DNA from: Bordetella parapertussis
Lineage (GTDB): Bacteria > Pseudomonadota > Gammaproteobacteria > Burkholderiales > Burkholderiaceae_D
DNA: 7,766 nt
NCBI GenBank assembly: GCA_945867725.1
Contig: CAMBJI010000089.1
Span: 1 to 7,766, forward strand
Direction of reading: 5' to 3'
Part shown: positions 1 to 6,479 of the stretch, one piece after another
How positions within the stretch are numbered: position 1 is the stretch's first letter
Layout: every line of letters begins with the position of its first letter
Translations under genes and position numbers: made by a program
Notes under the pieces: model-generated
Database searches by the model: none
The model's input: only the letters and a program-made list of their open reading frames with translations
Told to the model about the DNA's origin: nothing

Positions 1-814
1 CCAGACGCTGCAGATTGCAGTTAATGACGAAAACGAGGTTATCAAGCATTTCACGACCAGCCATGCCGATCGCGCCCATCGATTCAGGTTCATCCATCTC
101 GCCATCACCGCAGAACGCCCAGACTTTGCGGTTGGCGGTGTCAGCGATCTGACGCGCATGCAGATACTTCAGAAAACGTGCCTGATAAATCGCCATCAGC
201 GGACCTAAGCCCATGGATACAGTCGGGAATTGCCAGAAATCGGGCATCAGCTTTGGATGCGGATAGGAAGACAGACCCTTGCCATCGACTTCGCGACGGA
301 AGTTCAGCATCTGATCTTCGGAGATGCGCCCTTCCAGAAAAGCGCGCGCGTAGATACCGGGAGACGAGTGACCCTGGATATACAGCAGATCACCGCCGTG
401 GTGCTCGGTCGGTGCGTGCCAGAAATGATTGAAGCCAATGCCCAGCATATTGGCCAGCGACGCGAAGCTGGAGATATGGCCGCCCAGATCGCCATCGGTA
501 CGATTAGCCTTGACCACCATGGCCATCGCGTTCCAGCGCATATAAGAACGCAGACGCTCTTCGTATTCGAGATTGCCCGGGCAGTGCTCGCCCAGATGGG
601 CGGGAATGGTATTAACGTAAGCGGTGTTACTTGAGAAAGGAATGTGCGCACCGCGGCGGCGCGCCAGATCGACCATGCGCTCGAGCAAATAGTGCGCGCG
701 CTCAGGACCTTCGTGATCAAGAACGGCTTCGAGGGCGTCGAGCCATTCCTGCGTTTCCATCACATCGGGATCATTGGCGGCCTGCGCCAGAATAGTGTCG
801 ATTTGCGCTGCCAT
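1..814 (-). CDS. aceE: Pyruvate dehydrogenase E1 component, homodimeric type (5' part, runs off window)
   Basis: AceE is the thiamine-diphosphate-dependent E1 subunit of the pyruvate dehydrogenase complex. It decarboxylates pyruvate and acetylates the lipoyl groups of E2 (AceF) in the cytoplasm. Translating the minus strand from the ATG at 814-812 gives 271 uninterrupted residues plus one base before the window ends; the family is near 890 residues, so about 30% is present. The ThDP/Mg motif GDGEMDEPES is at residues 236-245, with the paired Asn at 267 (VINCN). These match E. coli D230 and N260 with a constant offset of 7. The same offset aligns H113 (GGH), H149 (QGHSSPG) and Y184 (LSSYPHPK) with E. 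coli H106, H142 and Y177, so the active site looks intact as far as it goes. The start is supported by an AAGGAG Shine-Dalgarno (complement of 823-828), 8 nt upstream. The gene is divergent from folD. aceF and lpd would be expected beyond the left edge but are not visible. Confidence 0.97.
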   Translation of the reverse strand, partial: MAAQIDTILAQAANDPDVMETQEWLDALEAVLDHEGPERAHYLLERMVDLARRRGAHIPFSSNTAYVNTIPAHLGEHCPGNLEYEERLRSYMRWNAMAMVVKANRTDGDLGGHISSFASLANMLGIGFNHFWHAPTEHHGGDLLYIQGHSSPGIYARAFLEGRISEDQMLNFRREVDGKGLSSYPHPKLMPDFWQFPTVSMGLGPLMAIYQARFLKYLHARQIADTANRKVWAFCGDGEMDEPESMGAIGMAGREMLDNLVFVINCNLQRL

Positions 815-907
815 CAGGAAGTCTCCTTCGTTATGTGGAGGCCGGTCTACACTGGATAAACCGGGTCCGGCTCCAACAGATTTTGTACGCGTTTCAGCCA
901 GAAAGGA

Positions 908-936
908 AGTTTATCAGCACTTCTGGTATTTTCAAA
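908..936 (-). promoter_or_regulatory. Candidate sigma70-type promoter for aceE
   Basis: Read on the minus strand, TTGAAA (complement of 931-936, 5 of 6 to the -35 consensus) is followed after exactly 17 nt by TAAACT (complement of 908-913, 4 of 6 to the -10 consensus). Transcription would start near 901, leaving a leader of about 87 nt before the aceE ATG. This is inferred from box similarity only; AT-rich stretches next to it offer weaker alternatives. The -35 box lies inside the palindrome at 926-940, as expected of a repressible promoter. Confidence 0.4.
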
Positions 937-940
937 ATAC
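926..940. promoter_or_regulatory. Perfect 15-bp palindrome, candidate operator in the aceE promoter
   Basis: GTATTTT-C-AAAATAC is a perfect inverted repeat with 7-bp arms around one central base. An extra GGTATTT half-site copy follows directly at 941-947. It overlaps the -35 box of the candidate aceE promoter. Many GntR-type regulators bind short palindromes of this size, and E. coli aceE is controlled by the GntR-family PdhR. The sequence does not look like the E. coli PdhR site, so no regulator is named. The stem is too AT-rich and badly placed to be a terminator. Confidence 0.45.
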
Positions 941-948
941 GGTATTTG

Positions 949-965
949 ATTTCATAATGCGAAAT
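949..965. repeat. Inverted repeat ATTTC-N7-GAAAT, second candidate operator
   Basis: Perfect 5-bp arms, ATTTC at 949-953 and GAAAT at 961-965, flank a 7-nt centre (ATAATGC) that is itself only partly symmetric. The repeat begins 8 bp after the 926-940 palindrome ends, so their centres are about 24 bp apart, and it lies immediately upstream of the candidate aceE -35. TTTC...GAAA arms of this spacing resemble sites reported for IclR-family regulators; this is a loose resemblance from memory. Short AT-rich repeats also arise by chance in such regions. Confidence 0.25.
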
Positions 966-1067
966 AACAACGACTGAAAAACTACAGGGGGCTTACTTTA
1001 GCGCCTGCTGGCCGGCCGCTGCGCCGCGAATACAGGGGCCTTGCCCAGCATCAAAGCGAGCCCGCCT

Positions 1068-1073
1068 TATAAT
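1068..1073 (+). promoter_or_regulatory. Perfect -10 box (TATAAT) for the folD cluster
   Basis: TATAAT matches the sigma70 -10 consensus in all six positions and stands out from its GC-rich surroundings. The best -35 candidate, TTGCCC at 1041-1046, is 21 nt away, longer than the usual 16-18 nt. The promoter may therefore be activator-assisted or have a weak -35. A start near 1080 would give a leader of about 26 nt to the ATG at 1106. It would also place the in-frame GTG at 1076 upstream of the transcript start, supporting the downstream ATG as the real folD start. Confidence 0.55.
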
Positions 1074-1105
1074 CGGTGTTTACCCATATTTCCCATTTAA
1101 AGACC

Positions 1106-1951
1106 ATGACCTCAAAAATTATCGACGGCAACCTGCTCTCTAAACAAATTCGCACCGACGTTGCAAAACGCGCCGCAGCACTGACCGCACAGGGTCGCCA
1201 GCCCGGCCTCGCCGTGATTCTGGTCGGCGACAGCCAGGCATCGCAAGTTTACGTACGCAACAAGATCAAGTCTTGCGAAGAAAACGGTATTTACTCAGTG
1301 TTCGAAAAATACGATGCCAGCATGACTGAAGCCGAGTTGCTAGCCCGGGTCCATGCCCTGAATCACGATCCGAAGATTCACGGCATTCTGGTTCAGCTGC
1401 CGTTGCCGGCGCATATTGATTCAAACAAAGTGATCGAAGCAATCGCCGCCGAAAAAGACGTGGATGGATTCCACGTCAGCAATGCCGGCTTGCTGATGAC
1501 GGGTCAGCCACTTTTCCGCCCTTGCACGCCTTATGGCGTGATGAAAATGCTTGAATCCATTGATTACCCGGTGCGCGGCGCACATGCCGTGGTGGTGGGC
1601 GCCTCTAATATTGTTGGCAAACCGCAAGCCATGCTGCTCTTGCAAGCGGGCGCTACCGTCACCATCTGCAATTCCAAGACCCGCGACCTCGGCCACCACA
1701 CCCGGGATGCCGATATTTTGGTCGTAGCGACCGGCAAGCGAAACATTGTGACCGGTGACATGATCAAACCGGGCGCGGTGGTGATTGATGTGGGCATGAA
1801 CCGTGATGACGCCGGCAAACTCTGCGGTGATGTCGACTATGCGGGTGCCTGCGAAGTCGCGGGCTGGGTAACGCCTGTCCCCGGCGGCGTGGGTCCGATG
1901 ACCATCACCATGCTGCTGGTAAATACGCTGGAAGCTGCTGAACGTAGCTGA
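1106..1951 (+). CDS. folD: Bifunctional methylenetetrahydrofolate dehydrogenase / methenyltetrahydrofolate cyclohydrolase
   Basis: FolD interconverts 5,10-methylene-THF, 5,10-methenyl-THF and 10-formyl-THF using NADP(H), supplying one-carbon units for purines and formyl-methionine. It is a cytoplasmic homodimer. The product is 281 residues, close to E. coli (288). Catalytic residues seen are Y49 and K53 (YVRNK), Q97 (GILVQLPLP) and D120 (KDVDGFH), matching E. coli Y50, K54, Q98 and D121. PCTPYGV is at 139-145, the cofactor loop GASNIVGKP at 165-173 and the signature PGGVGPMT at 259-266. I chose ATG 1106 over an in-frame GTG at 1076 because the encoded MTSKIIDGN is the normal FolD N-terminus and the GTG lies in the promoter. 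The Shine-Dalgarno is weak (AAAGA near 1099-1103). It is the first gene of the likely folD-prlC-holC-orf transcript, ending 15 nt before prlC. Confidence 0.97.
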   Translation: MTSKIIDGNLLSKQIRTDVAKRAAALTAQGRQPGLAVILVGDSQASQVYVRNKIKSCEENGIYSVFEKYDASMTEAELLARVHALNHDPKIHGILVQLPLPAHIDSNKVIEAIAAEKDVDGFHVSNAGLLMTGQPLFRPCTPYGVMKMLESIDYPVRGAHAVVVGASNIVGKPQAMLLLQAGATVTICNSKTRDLGHHTRDADILVVATGKRNIVTGDMIKPGAVVIDVGMNRDDAGKLCGDVDYAGACEVAGWVTPVPGGVGPMTITMLLVNTLEAAERS

Positions 1952-1966
1952 TTTTTAAAGAGAACC

Positions 1967-4027
1967 ATGACCACAAATTCCCTGCTCGATTTTTCTGATC
2001 TGCCGCGCTTTGATATTTTTAGTCCGGCAGATGTCACGCCCGCCATCACACAGCTATTGGACGATTCGAGAACCGTGGTCGGTAAGCTGGAAGCGCCTGA
2101 CGCCAGCGCTGATTGGGAAAATTTTGTCGAACCGCTGGAGCGAGTGACAGAACGGCTGGGTCGAGCTTGGGGCATCGTGGGGCATCTGAATGCGGTGGTC
2201 GACACGCCAGAGTTGCGTGCCACTTACAACGAGAATCAACCCAGAGTCACCGAATTCTGGACGGAGCTCGGCCAAAACCTGAAGCTGTTTGAAAAATACA
2301 AAGCGCTCCAAGCAAGTACGGGACATCAGGCGCTGTCGTCGGCACGTCGCAAGATCATCGAAAATGCCGTTCGGGATTTCCGTCTGGGTGGTGCAGAATT
2401 AGCTGATCAGCAAAAAAAACGATTCGCAGAAATTCAGGAACAACAAGCGAAGCTGTCTACGCGTTTCTCCGAAAACGTGCTCGATGCGACCAATGCCTAT
2501 GAACTGCTGGTTGACGATGAATCCCGACTTGCCGGCCTGCCGGAGGATGTAAAACAGGCCGCGCAGGCGAATGCAGAAAAAGAAGGCAAACAAGGATGGC
2601 GCTTTACCTTGCACTTCCCTTCCTACTTCCCGATTTTGCAATACGCCGATGACCGTGCGCTGCGCGAAACCATTTATAGCGCCAATACCACCAAGGCCTC
2701 CGAGCTGGGCGGAAATCCTGAATGGGATAACACACAGAACATCATCGATATCCTGAAGCTGCGTGACGAAGAAGCCAAAATACTCGGCTACAAAAATTTT
2801 GCGGAAGTCTCTCTGGTACCGAAAATGGCGACCTCACCTGAACAGGTGATTCGCTTTCTGGAAGATCTCGCTACGCGTGCACGCAGTTTTGCCGAAAACG
2901 ATCTGGCTGAGCTGCGCGAGTTTGCGCGCACGGAACTTGGCATTGATCAGCTGCAAGCCTGGGATATGACCTACGCGTCCGAAAAGCTGCGTGAAAAACG
3001 TTATGCGTTTTCCGAGCAAGAAGTGAAGCTCTACTTCCCAGAAGATAAGGTCGTTGGTGGTCTATTCCGTCTGATACAAAACATGTTCGGTGTCGAGATC
3101 TCGCCCGATCACAGCCCGGTCTGGCATGCGGATGTGAAGTTCTTCCGGATTGAAAAGAAAGGCCGTCTGATTGGCCAGTTTTATCTGGACTTGTATGCGC
3201 GATCCGGCAAGCGTGGTGGCGCATGGATGGATGATGCGCGCGGCCGAAAAAATCTGGCTGGCGATGTGCAGACGCCGATTGCCTATCTGACCTGTAATTT
3301 CACCGAACCCGCCGTCATTGATGGCGTTAAAAAACCCGCTTATTTCACGCACGATGAAGTGATCACGCTGTTCCATGAATTTGGTCATGGCCTGCATCAC
3401 ATGCTAACCGCCGTGGATGAGCTTGGCGTGTCCGGTATTTCCGGCGTGGAATGGGATGCGGTTGAATTGCCTTCTCAGTTCATGGAAAATTTTTGCTGGG
3501 AATGGGATGTACTGCAGCATATGACAGCGCACGCAGAGACGGGTACGCCATTGCCCCGCGCGCTGTATGACAAGATGATCGCCGCAAAAAATTATCACGC
3601 CGGTCTGCAGATGCTGCGTCAGGTGGAGTTCTCGCTGTTCGACATGCGACTGCATCATGATTACGATCCTAATGGAAAGCAATCTGTCGCCGACCTGCTG
3701 GCAGATGTTCGACACAAGGTCGCCGTCATCATCCCGCCAGCCTTCAATCGCTTTCAGCATTCGTTTTCGCATATTTTTGCAGGCGGCTACGCAGCCGGTT
3801 ACTACAGCTACAAATGGGCCGAGGTGCTTTCTGCAGACGCCTACGGCGCCTTCGAAGAAGCGCAGGGCGATCCGAACCGGCTGGCAGAGACGGGACTGGC
3901 ATTTCATCGCGAGATTCTGTCGGTTGGCGGCTCGCGACCGGCGCTGGAATCATTTACGGCTTTTCGTGGCCGTGAGCCCAGTATCGATGCGCTGCTGCGA
4001 CACAACGGCATGGTGCAGGCCGCCTGA
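1967..4027 (+). CDS. prlC: Oligopeptidase A, M3-family zinc metallopeptidase
   Basis: PrlC (OpdA) is a cytosolic thimet-type oligopeptidase. It cleaves short peptides, including signal-peptide fragments and products of ATP-dependent proteases. The 686 residues match the family's full length (E. coli 680). The zinc motif HEFGH is at 470-474: ligands H470 and H474, catalytic E471. The third ligand is E500 in VELPSQF, matching thimet oligopeptidase H473/H477/E502. The substrate-binding loop GGYAAGYYSYKW is at 606-617, so the catalytic apparatus is complete. The first ~200 residues are the helical N-terminal part that closes over the channel. AAAGAGAA (1957-1964), just upstream of the ATG, is a usable purine-rich ribosome-binding site. 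It lies between folD and holC with gaps of 15 and 5 nt, so it is probably co-transcribed. No signal peptide is seen. Other M3 members (Dcp, PepF) are less likely given length and motif wording. Confidence 0.96.
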   Translation: MTTNSLLDFSDLPRFDIFSPADVTPAITQLLDDSRTVVGKLEAPDASADWENFVEPLERVTERLGRAWGIVGHLNAVVDTPELRATYNENQPRVTEFWTELGQNLKLFEKYKALQASTGHQALSSARRKIIENAVRDFRLGGAELADQQKKRFAEIQEQQAKLSTRFSENVLDATNAYELLVDDESRLAGLPEDVKQAAQANAEKEGKQGWRFTLHFPSYFPILQYADDRALRETIYSANTTKASELGGNPEWDNTQNIIDILKLRDEEAKILGYKNFAEVSLVPKMATSPEQVIRFLEDLATRARSFAENDLAELREFARTELGIDQLQAWDMTYASEKLREKRYAFSEQEVKLYFPEDKVVGGLFRLIQNMFGVEISPDHSPVWHADVKFFRIEKKGRLIGQFYLDLYARSGKRGGAWMDDARGRKNLAGDVQTPIAYLTCNFTEPAVIDGVKKPAYFTHDEVITLFHEFGHGLHHMLTAVDELGVSGISGVEWDAVELPSQFMENFCWEWDVLQHMTAHAETGTPLPRALYDKMIAAKNYHAGLQMLRQVEFSLFDMRLHHDYDPNGKQSVADLLADVRHKVAVIIPPAFNRFQHSFSHIFAGGYAAGYYSYKWAEVLSADAYGAFEEAQGDPNRLAETGLAFHREILSVGGSRPALESFTAFRGREPSIDALLRHNGMVQAA

Positions 4028-4032
4028 ATGAC

Positions 4033-4458
4033 ATGACCCGCGTCGACTTCCACAGCAAAGTACCCGACAAGTTGTTGTACGCCTGTCGACTGGTACGCAA
4101 GGCACGTGCGGCCGATATGCGCGTGGTAGTTTTTACTCGGGACCGTGAGCAGTTGAATGCGCTGGATGAAGCGCTCTGGACTTTTTCGGAACAGGATTTC
4201 CTGCCGCACGTCACCGCCGATGATGCGCTCGCATCACAAACACCGGTGATCCTGACGGATGATGCCGAGGCCGCGCTTCCGCATCACCAGATACTGATTA
4301 ATGTATCGGGCGAGACGCCGGCCCATTTCGCGCGCTTTGAGCGTTTGTTTGAAGTTATCTCCACCGATGAAGATGACCTGACTGCAGGGCGCGAGCGTTA
4401 CCGGCAATACCAGCAGCGCGGCTATCCACTCACCCATTTCGTGGCAGAAAAAACATGA
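4033..4458 (+). CDS. holC: DNA polymerase III subunit chi
   Basis: HolC (chi) pairs with psi (HolD) in the clamp-loader assembly and contacts the C-terminal tail of single-stranded DNA-binding protein, linking the replisome to SSB-coated template. The 141-residue product has the family's usual size. It shows recognisable landmarks: MTRVDFHSKV at the start, a basic strand (RVVVFTRD), LDEALWTF near residues 44-51, FLPH, PVILTDD, ILINVS, then FERLFEVIS and a C-terminal RERYRQYQQRGYPL. LDEALW, FxPH and the C-terminal helix are shared with E. coli chi. The start is 5 nt after the prlC stop. An ATG at 4028 is ruled out because it reaches a stop after two codons. The ribosome-binding site is poor, suggesting translational coupling to prlC. 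Its stop overlaps the next gene's start as ATGA. No psi gene is visible here; betaproteobacterial psi is often hard to recognise. Confidence 0.93.
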   Translation: MTRVDFHSKVPDKLLYACRLVRKARAADMRVVVFTRDREQLNALDEALWTFSEQDFLPHVTADDALASQTPVILTDDAEAALPHHQILINVSGETPAHFARFERLFEVISTDEDDLTAGRERYRQYQQRGYPLTHFVAEKT

Positions 4459-4964
4459 GCGACATGAACCACACGACCCGCCCGGACGACGAGAGCGATA
4501 CCGACATACCTGTATTGACTGACATCATTGATGATGAAACATACACCGGTTCTGTGCGGGAAGAACGGTTGGCCATCGTCGAAACCGCGACTGCAGCTGA
4601 CGCAATGTCTGCGATTGCGAGCCCCGAAGATAACGTGGTTGCCCGCCTACCATCGCTGCAGCAAATCGAAGCCGAACTGACCGCGCGACTGAGCGCCGAA
4701 CTGGCGATGCAGATTCCTGTGCTGCTTGAAGCTGCGCTGCGCGAGCACCTGCCCCGAGCGATAGGCGCAAAACTGCAGGCCGAACTGCTCTCTGTTCTTG
4801 CTAATGCCTTGCCAAGTGCTGCCCAGAATGCCACAGCAGAACTTTCTTCCACACTGGCGTTCGAAGTAGGTGGGCTGCTTGAACAGCGTCTTGAAGAAGA
4901 AGTACGACGTGCGGTCTCAGACGAGATCACGCGGATATCAGAGGATCATCAGTTGCCACGCTGA
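4455..4964 (+). CDS. Uncharacterised acidic/helical protein following holC (possibly DUF2486-like)
   Basis: I do not recognise a function. The ATG overlaps the holC stop (ATGA), which argues for coupled translation and that this is a real gene; a second in-frame ATG at 4464 is an alternative start. The 169 residues contain no Cys or Trp, and only one Phe (136) and one Tyr (30). Residues 1-60 are acidic and look disordered apart from a hydrophobic patch IPVLTDII (18-25). Residues 65-160 are Ala/Leu/Glu-rich and predicted by eye to be amphipathic helices, with a second IPVL at 87-90 and an acidic-basic end (LEEEVRRAVSDEI). There is no signal peptide or membrane segment. From memory, Burkholderiales carry a small protein of this kind after holC, annotated DUF2486; that match is unverified. 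The composition suggests a scaffold or adaptor that oligomerises. A replisome role is guilt by association only. Confidence 0.8.
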   Translation: MSDMNHTTRPDDESDTDIPVLTDIIDDETYTGSVREERLAIVETATAADAMSAIASPEDNVVARLPSLQQIEAELTARLSAELAMQIPVLLEAALREHLPRAIGAKLQAELLSVLANALPSAAQNATAELSSTLAFEVGGLLEQRLEEEVRRAVSDEITRISEDHQLPR

Positions 4965-5111
4965 GTTACCAATGCGCATGGTGTTGCGCGTAATAATTTG
5001 AATAATCCGTGGCGTAAATGACGCCTATTTCATGCACAGTTTTTTTACAATCCTGACTTCCGTTACAGCGGCCTCTGCATCATTTATCCGCTTATCTCAC
5101 AGGATGTTCCA
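4965..5111. other. Intergenic region before dadA, containing a small stem-loop
   Basis: These 147 bp separate the holC cluster from dadA. GGCGT (5011-5015) and ACGCC (5021-5025) form a perfect 5-bp stem around AAATG, followed by a short T-containing stretch and, 15 nt further on, seven T's (5040-5046). This is not a textbook terminator because the T run is not adjacent to the stem; it could be a weak terminator or an operator. ATGCGCAT at 4972-4979 is an 8-bp palindrome. TACAAT at 5046-5051 is a fair -10 candidate for dadA, but I find no matching -35 at normal spacing. AGGA at 5101-5104 is the dadA ribosome-binding site. Confidence 0.5.
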
Positions 5112-6425
5112 ATGAAAGTCATCGTTCTCGGCGCGGGCGTTATCGGCACCGCCTCTGCCTGGTTTTTGCAAAAGGCAGGTCATGAAGTGATCGTCATTGA
5201 TCGCCAGCCCGGTCCCGCACTTGAGACCAGCTTTGCCAACGGTGGTCAGATCTCCGTTTCTCACGCCGAACCCTGGGCGAATCCCACTGCACCGCTAAAA
5301 ATTCTGAAATGGTTAGGCCATGAAGATGCGCCATTGCTGTTTCGTCCGCGAGCCGACTGGCTGCAATGGCGTTGGGGCATAGCGTTTCTGCGCGAATGCA
5401 CCGCCGGTCGCACCGCACATAACATCCGGCACATCGTGGCGCTCGCTGAATACAGCCGTCAGACATTGCAATCAGTGCGTGCCGAGACAGGTATTGACTA
5501 TGACTGCGAGACACGCGGCATCGTGCATTTCTATACCGACGAAGAAGAGTTTCGTCAGTCGCTTCCCGCAGCAAAACTAATGCGCGAGCTGGGATGTCCG
5601 CGTCAGACGATCAACGCAGATGAAGTGGTCCGCATAGAGCCCGCGTTGGGTGCCATACGTCACAAGATCGTTGGTGGTGATTTTACCCAGACGGATGAAT
5701 CTGGTGACGTCTACAAGTTCACTACCGGACTCGCACAACGATCGGCAGCCGCCGGTGTGGATTTCCGTTTCAGTACCATGGCCACACGCTTGATCACCGA
5801 AGGCACCGGCAGCTCAAAACGATTGACGGGCGTTGAAGTCATCGATGCCGAGGGTCGGCATCAGGTAGTGCATGCCGACAGTGTACTGATCGCGATGGGC
5901 AGCTTCAGCACCACGCTACTCAAACCGCTGGGCATTCCGCTGATGGTGTATCCGGGCAAGGGCTACTCGGCGACCTTTGAAGTACGCGACCCGGCACTCG
6001 CACCGTATGTATCACTCACCGATGACGGACACAAACTGGTGATCTCGCGGCTGGGCAATCGTTTGCGCGTGGCGGGCACCTGCGAAATCAATGGCTATTC
6101 GCGTGAACTCAATCCAGCCCGCTGCGAAGCCATCACCCGGCGCACCCGAGAACTGTTCCCCGACGCCTGCGACTACGATCATCCCGTTTACTGGAGTGGC
6201 CTGCGGCCGCTGACACCGTCCAATGTTCCGTATATTGGCGCGACGCGGATACCCAATCTTTTTCTGAACACCGGTCACGGCACACTGGGCTGGACCATGG
6301 GCTGCGGCTCAGGCCGCGCGATTGCCGACATCATGTCTGGCCGGCGCCCGGATCTTGATTTTGCATTCACGGGCATGGGGCACGCCGAGCAGCCGCCCAG
6401 GTTCAACACCGTGCCGGCAAGCTGA
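5112..6425 (+). CDS. dadA: D-amino acid dehydrogenase (small subunit type)
   Basis: DadA is an FAD enzyme of the glycine/D-amino-acid oxidase superfamily. It oxidatively deaminates D-amino acids, classically D-alanine to pyruvate and ammonia, and passes electrons to membrane quinones. The 437 residues match the family (E. coli 432). The Rossmann ADP-binding motif GAGVIG is at 7-12, with acidic D30 ending the second strand (VIVIDRQPG). The family signature ALETSFANGGQIS is at 36-48; the usual second-last Gly region reads NAGQ in many homologues and NGGQ here. The C-terminal FAD/substrate signature GHGTLGWTMGCGSGR is at 388-402. The start is supported by AGGA 7 nt upstream of the ATG. A binding-protein gene follows 54 nt downstream on the same strand. 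No alr/dadX racemase or lrp-type regulator is beside it, so D-alanine from a local racemase is not implied. A relative acting on other D-amino acids cannot be excluded. Confidence 0.93.
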   Translation: MKVIVLGAGVIGTASAWFLQKAGHEVIVIDRQPGPALETSFANGGQISVSHAEPWANPTAPLKILKWLGHEDAPLLFRPRADWLQWRWGIAFLRECTAGRTAHNIRHIVALAEYSRQTLQSVRAETGIDYDCETRGIVHFYTDEEEFRQSLPAAKLMRELGCPRQTINADEVVRIEPALGAIRHKIVGGDFTQTDESGDVYKFTTGLAQRSAAAGVDFRFSTMATRLITEGTGSSKRLTGVEVIDAEGRHQVVHADSVLIAMGSFSTTLLKPLGIPLMVYPGKGYSATFEVRDPALAPYVSLTDDGHKLVISRLGNRLRVAGTCEINGYSRELNPARCEAITRRTRELFPDACDYDHPVYWSGLRPLTPSNVPYIGATRIPNLFLNTGHGTLGWTMGCGSGRAIADIMSGRRPDLDFAFTGMGHAEQPPRFNTVPAS

Positions 6426-6479
6426 TCGGTTAAGCTTGCGAATCAACGACAATTCCGTTTTCCGTTCTGGAGTATATCC

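Larger units (their letters stand above)
815..1105. other. Divergent aceE/folD intergenic control region
   Basis: These 291 bp separate the start codons of aceE (leftward) and folD (rightward). I see no credible gene here; short open frames in the region lack a ribosome-binding site and family resemblance. The aceE-proximal half (about 895-970) is AT-rich and holds the palindrome, second inverted repeat and candidate aceE promoter. The folD-proximal half is GC-rich, with the palindrome GGCCGGCC at 1010-1017 and the TATAAT at 1068-1073. The octamer TACAGGGG occurs twice in direct orientation, at 983-990 and 1031-1038. No rho-independent terminator is needed or seen, because both genes point away. 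Confidence 0.8.

Noticed and set aside
230..634. Plus-strand open frames of 84-138 aa over 178-859, and a minus-strand frame at 304-720
   Set aside because: They overlap the clear minus-strand aceE frame, show no family resemblance and have no ribosome-binding site. They are shadows of aceE.
1010..1017. GGCCGGCC palindrome as an operator
   Set aside because: It is a simple GC-rich self-complementary octamer in a GC-rich stretch with no flanking symmetry; nothing distinguishes it from chance.
1041..1046. TTGCCC as a firm -35 box for folD
   Set aside because: The spacer to the TATAAT is 21 nt, outside the normal range; it is recorded only as the best available candidate.
3404..3907. Minus-strand 167-aa open frame inside prlC
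   Set aside because: It lies wholly within the conserved catalytic region of prlC, has no recognisable domain and no ribosome-binding site or promoter; it is a shadow frame.
4430..4930. Minus-strand 166-aa Ser/Ala-rich open frame opposite the unknown gene after holC
   Set aside because: Its low-complexity Ser-rich composition is typical of the antisense of Ala/Leu/Glu codons. The plus-strand frame has the ATGA coupling to holC, so it is preferred.
5011..5046. Rho-independent terminator after the holC cluster
   Set aside because: The stem is only 5 bp and the T run begins 15 nt after it, so it does not meet the usual pattern.
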